From Candidatus Nesterenkonia stercoripullorum (GTDB lineage Bacteria; Actinomycetota; Actinomycetes; Actinomycetales; Micrococcaceae): a stretch of DNA of 6,750 nucleotides. Positions 5,968 through 6,750 of the stretch are shown here, in pieces. The stretch covers positions 1-6,750 of the forward strand of contig DXGD01000023.1 of the NCBI GenBank assembly GCA_019114115.1, given 5' to 3'. Within the stretch, counting starts at the first letter, position 1. Each line of letters opens with the position of its first letter. The notes below the pieces were generated by a model. The model saw only the letters and a program-made list of their open reading frames with translations, did no database searches and was not told where the DNA came from. Both the position numbers and the translations under genes were made by a program.

Positions 5968-6197
5968 CGGACATCTTCTGTGATGTTGATGTGACGCCTC
6001 GACCGGAGGCGAGACGAAATGGAGAGGGCAACAGCCTGAACCATTTCCTTCACAGGCATCGCAGAAGCATCAGGGGCCGACACGAACACCCCACCGTCTA
6101 CTTGAGTCGGCTCCGGTGAACCTGAACGCAACAGACGTATGCAGAAGTTTGACGGTACACGATGACGGCCCGGGAGGGTCCGAGTGATGGGGGCTTC
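5968..6197 (+). ncRNA. Long, potentially structured 5' leader of rpf, candidate cis-regulatory RNA
   Basis: From the inferred transcript start, several helices can be read by eye. ACATC (5971-5975) pairs with GATGT (5982-5986). CGCCTC (5995-6000) pairs with GAGGCG (6006-6011) over a 5-base loop. GAAATGG (6016-6022) pairs with CCATTTC (6041-6047), and GCCTG (6034-6038) pairs with CAGGC (6053-6057); these two interlock as an H-type pseudoknot. GGGGCCGAC (6073-6081) pairs with GTCGGCTCC (6106-6114) with one G-U pair. GGCCC (6167-6171) and GGGTC (6176-6180) enclose a GGGA (GNRA) tetraloop just before the ribosome site. Actinobacterial rpf genes often carry a c-di-AMP (ydaO) riboswitch, but its hallmark 3' CAGCTAAC-type core is not found here. 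Structures are by eye only. Confidence 0.4.
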
Positions 6198-6202
6198 AAG
6201 GG
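6198..6202 (+). promoter_or_regulatory. rpf: rpf ribosome binding site
   Basis: AAGGG lies nine bases before the ATG at 6212 and decides that start. No upstream in-frame start competes with it. Confidence 0.65.
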
Positions 6203-6211
6203 CTACTTCCT

Positions 6212-6750
6212 ATGCAGAACACCAAGACTTTCAAGCGGGTTTTCGGCGGCGGCATTGCTGCGGCCACACTGGCGGGAGCTGCTGTCGTAGCACAGGCCCC
6301 TGCTGCAAGCGCTAGCGAGTGGGACCAGCTGGCCGAGTGCGAGTCCGGCGGCGACTGGTCGATCAACACCGGCAACGGCTTCTACGGCGGACTGCAGTTC
6401 ACGCAGCAGTCCTGGCAGGCCGCTGGCGGTTCGGGCCTCCCGAGCGACGCCTCCAAGGCTGAGCAGATCGATCGCGCTCAGAGCCTGCACGAGATGCAGG
6501 GCTGGGGCGCATGGCCTTCATGCTCCTCGCAGCTGGGCCTCTCGGGCACCCCGGGTGGGTCCGAGTCCGCCTCTGCCGAGCAGGAGACTGAGGCTCCGGC
6601 TCAGGAGGAGCAGCAGGTTGAAGAGGCTCCGGTCGAGGAAGCACCTGTCGAGGAGGCTCCGGTCGAGGAAGCCCCCGTTGAGGAGGCTCCGGTCGAGGAA
6701 GCACCTGTCGAGGAGGCTCCGGTCGAGGAAGCCCCCGTTGAGGAGGCTCC
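6212..6750 (+). CDS. rpf: Resuscitation-promoting factor (secreted peptidoglycan-cleaving, Rpf domain), 3'-truncated by window edge
   Basis: The frame has no stop before the window ends; 179 complete codons are visible. Residues 1-34 are a Sec signal peptide: basic start (KTFKR), hydrophobic GGGIAAATLAGAAVVA, and a cleavage site after ASA (32-34). Residues 36-110 are the Rpf transglycosylase-like domain: EWDQLAECESGGDWSINTG, NGFYGGLQFTQQSWQ, then SKAEQIDRAQ and GWGAWPSCSSQLGL. The catalytic glutamate expected by family is E44 in AECESG; C43 and C104 match the conserved disulfide pair. A Ser/Gly/Glu linker (111-135) leads into (VEEAP)n from residue 136. Rpf proteins cleave peptidoglycan outside the cell and stimulate growth or exit from dormancy. 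Relatives such as M. luteus Rpf carry a C-terminal LysM domain after the linker; whether this one does lies beyond the window. The catalytic domain resembles M. luteus Rpf closely. Confidence 0.95.
   Translation, partial: MQNTKTFKRVFGGGIAAATLAGAAVVAQAPAASASEWDQLAECESGGDWSINTGNGFYGGLQFTQQSWQAAGGSGLPSDASKAEQIDRAQSLHEMQGWGAWPSCSSQLGLSGTPGGSESASAEQETEAPAQEEQQVEEAPVEEAPVEEAPVEEAPVEEAPVEEAPVEEAPVEEAPVEEA
6617..6750 (+). repeat. Nested tandem repeat in rpf: 15-bp VEEAP units arranged in a 60-bp higher-order unit
   Basis: Eight complete 15-base units and 14 bases of a ninth each encode VEEAP. Their synonymous codons differ in a fixed order: Ala-Pro is written GCT-CCG, GCA-CCT, GCT-CCG, GCC-CCC, then the cycle restarts. 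The true repeat is therefore 60 bases (four units). The copies 6617-6676 and 6677-6736 differ at one base (6622), and 6623-6690 is identical to 6683-6750. The array continues past the window, so its length is unknown. Every unit is a multiple of three, so copy-number change keeps the frame. Confidence 0.97.

Larger units (their letters stand above)
5602..6211. other. Intergenic regulatory region between permease and rpf (no credible gene)
   Basis: This 610-base stretch separates two divergent genes. Short frames cross it on both strands, but none has a ribosome site, family resemblance or plausible composition. Its permease side carries the GAGGGG ribosome site, a small hairpin (GGGGC at 5649-5653 with GCCCC at 5662-5666) and a larger hairpin at 5744-5796. 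The middle holds direct and inverted repeats at 5805-5875. The rpf side has a promoter-like pair at 5933-5961 and a long foldable leader. I could not identify a convincing permease promoter. Confidence 0.75.

Noticed and set aside
5600..5983. 127-residue plus-strand frame across the intergenic region
   Set aside because: It starts inside the permease start codon region on the opposite strand, has no ribosome site, and runs through the repeats and promoter; composition is not protein-like.
5943..6131. 62-residue minus-strand frame in the rpf leader
   Set aside because: No ribosome site, no recognisable domain, and it lies opposite the structured leader.
5968..6211. c-di-AMP (ydaO) riboswitch ahead of rpf
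   Set aside because: Expected from gene context and leader length, but I could not find the conserved 3' core (CCCGAxCC then CAGCTAAC) in the right order. GCCTGAACC at 6034-6042 resembles only a fragment. A covariance search could overturn this.
6162..6290. 42-residue plus-strand frame overlapping the rpf start
   Set aside because: No ribosome site; it overlaps the rpf signal peptide in another frame and has no protein-like features.
6203..6704. Proline-rich minus-strand frames opposite rpf
   Set aside because: They are reverse-strand shadows of the Rpf domain and its VEEAP repeats.
6617..6750. CRISPR-like array
   Set aside because: The repeats are head-to-tail with no unique spacers and are translated in frame as VEEAP.

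Overview
The window looks like a chromosomal stretch from a high-GC Gram-positive bacterium (Actinomycetota). The best lineage clue is the gene entering the right edge: a secreted resuscitation-promoting factor (Rpf) whose catalytic domain closely resembles that of Micrococcus luteus Rpf, which points to Micrococcaceae or relatives. High GC with G/C-ending codons, GC hairpin terminators without T-tracts and several probable leaderless promoters (TANNNT box, six bases, then ATG) fit this. The genus is not determined.

Layout: (1) 1-552, the 3' part of a TetR-family regulator, cut by the window edge. (2) 604-2228, a branched-chain amino acid export module: an Lrp/AsnC regulator on the minus strand, diverging across 63 bases from azlC-azlD on the plus strand. 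This matches the known lrp/brnFE arrangement of Corynebacterium. (3) 2250-2597, a small protein with one membrane helix and a coiled coil, of unknown function. (4) 2598-2715, a hairpin-dense zone between convergent genes. (5) 2716-4008 minus, a CynX/NimT-type MFS transporter. (6) 4102-5601 minus, an AzgA/PbuG-type purine permease ending in a strong hairpin terminator. (7) 5602-6211, a 610-base non-coding region between the divergent permease and rpf genes. It holds inverted and direct repeats, a plausible promoter, and a leader of about 240 bases before rpf that can fold into several helices, including a possible H-type pseudoknot. (8) 6212 to the right edge, rpf itself, running into an in-frame nested tandem repeat encoding (VEEAP)n.

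How the genes work together: the Lrp-type protein probably senses amino acids and controls AzlCD export. The purine permease and the MFS transporter are independent transport functions. Rpf is a peptidoglycan-cleaving enzyme involved in growth and resuscitation. No defence system, integrase, insertion sequence, CRISPR array, rRNA or tRNA gene is visible. Most of the window is ordinary core transport and regulation. The most distinctive parts are the long structured rpf leader, the 60-bp higher-order repeat inside rpf, and the back-to-back leaderless promoters of the azl module.
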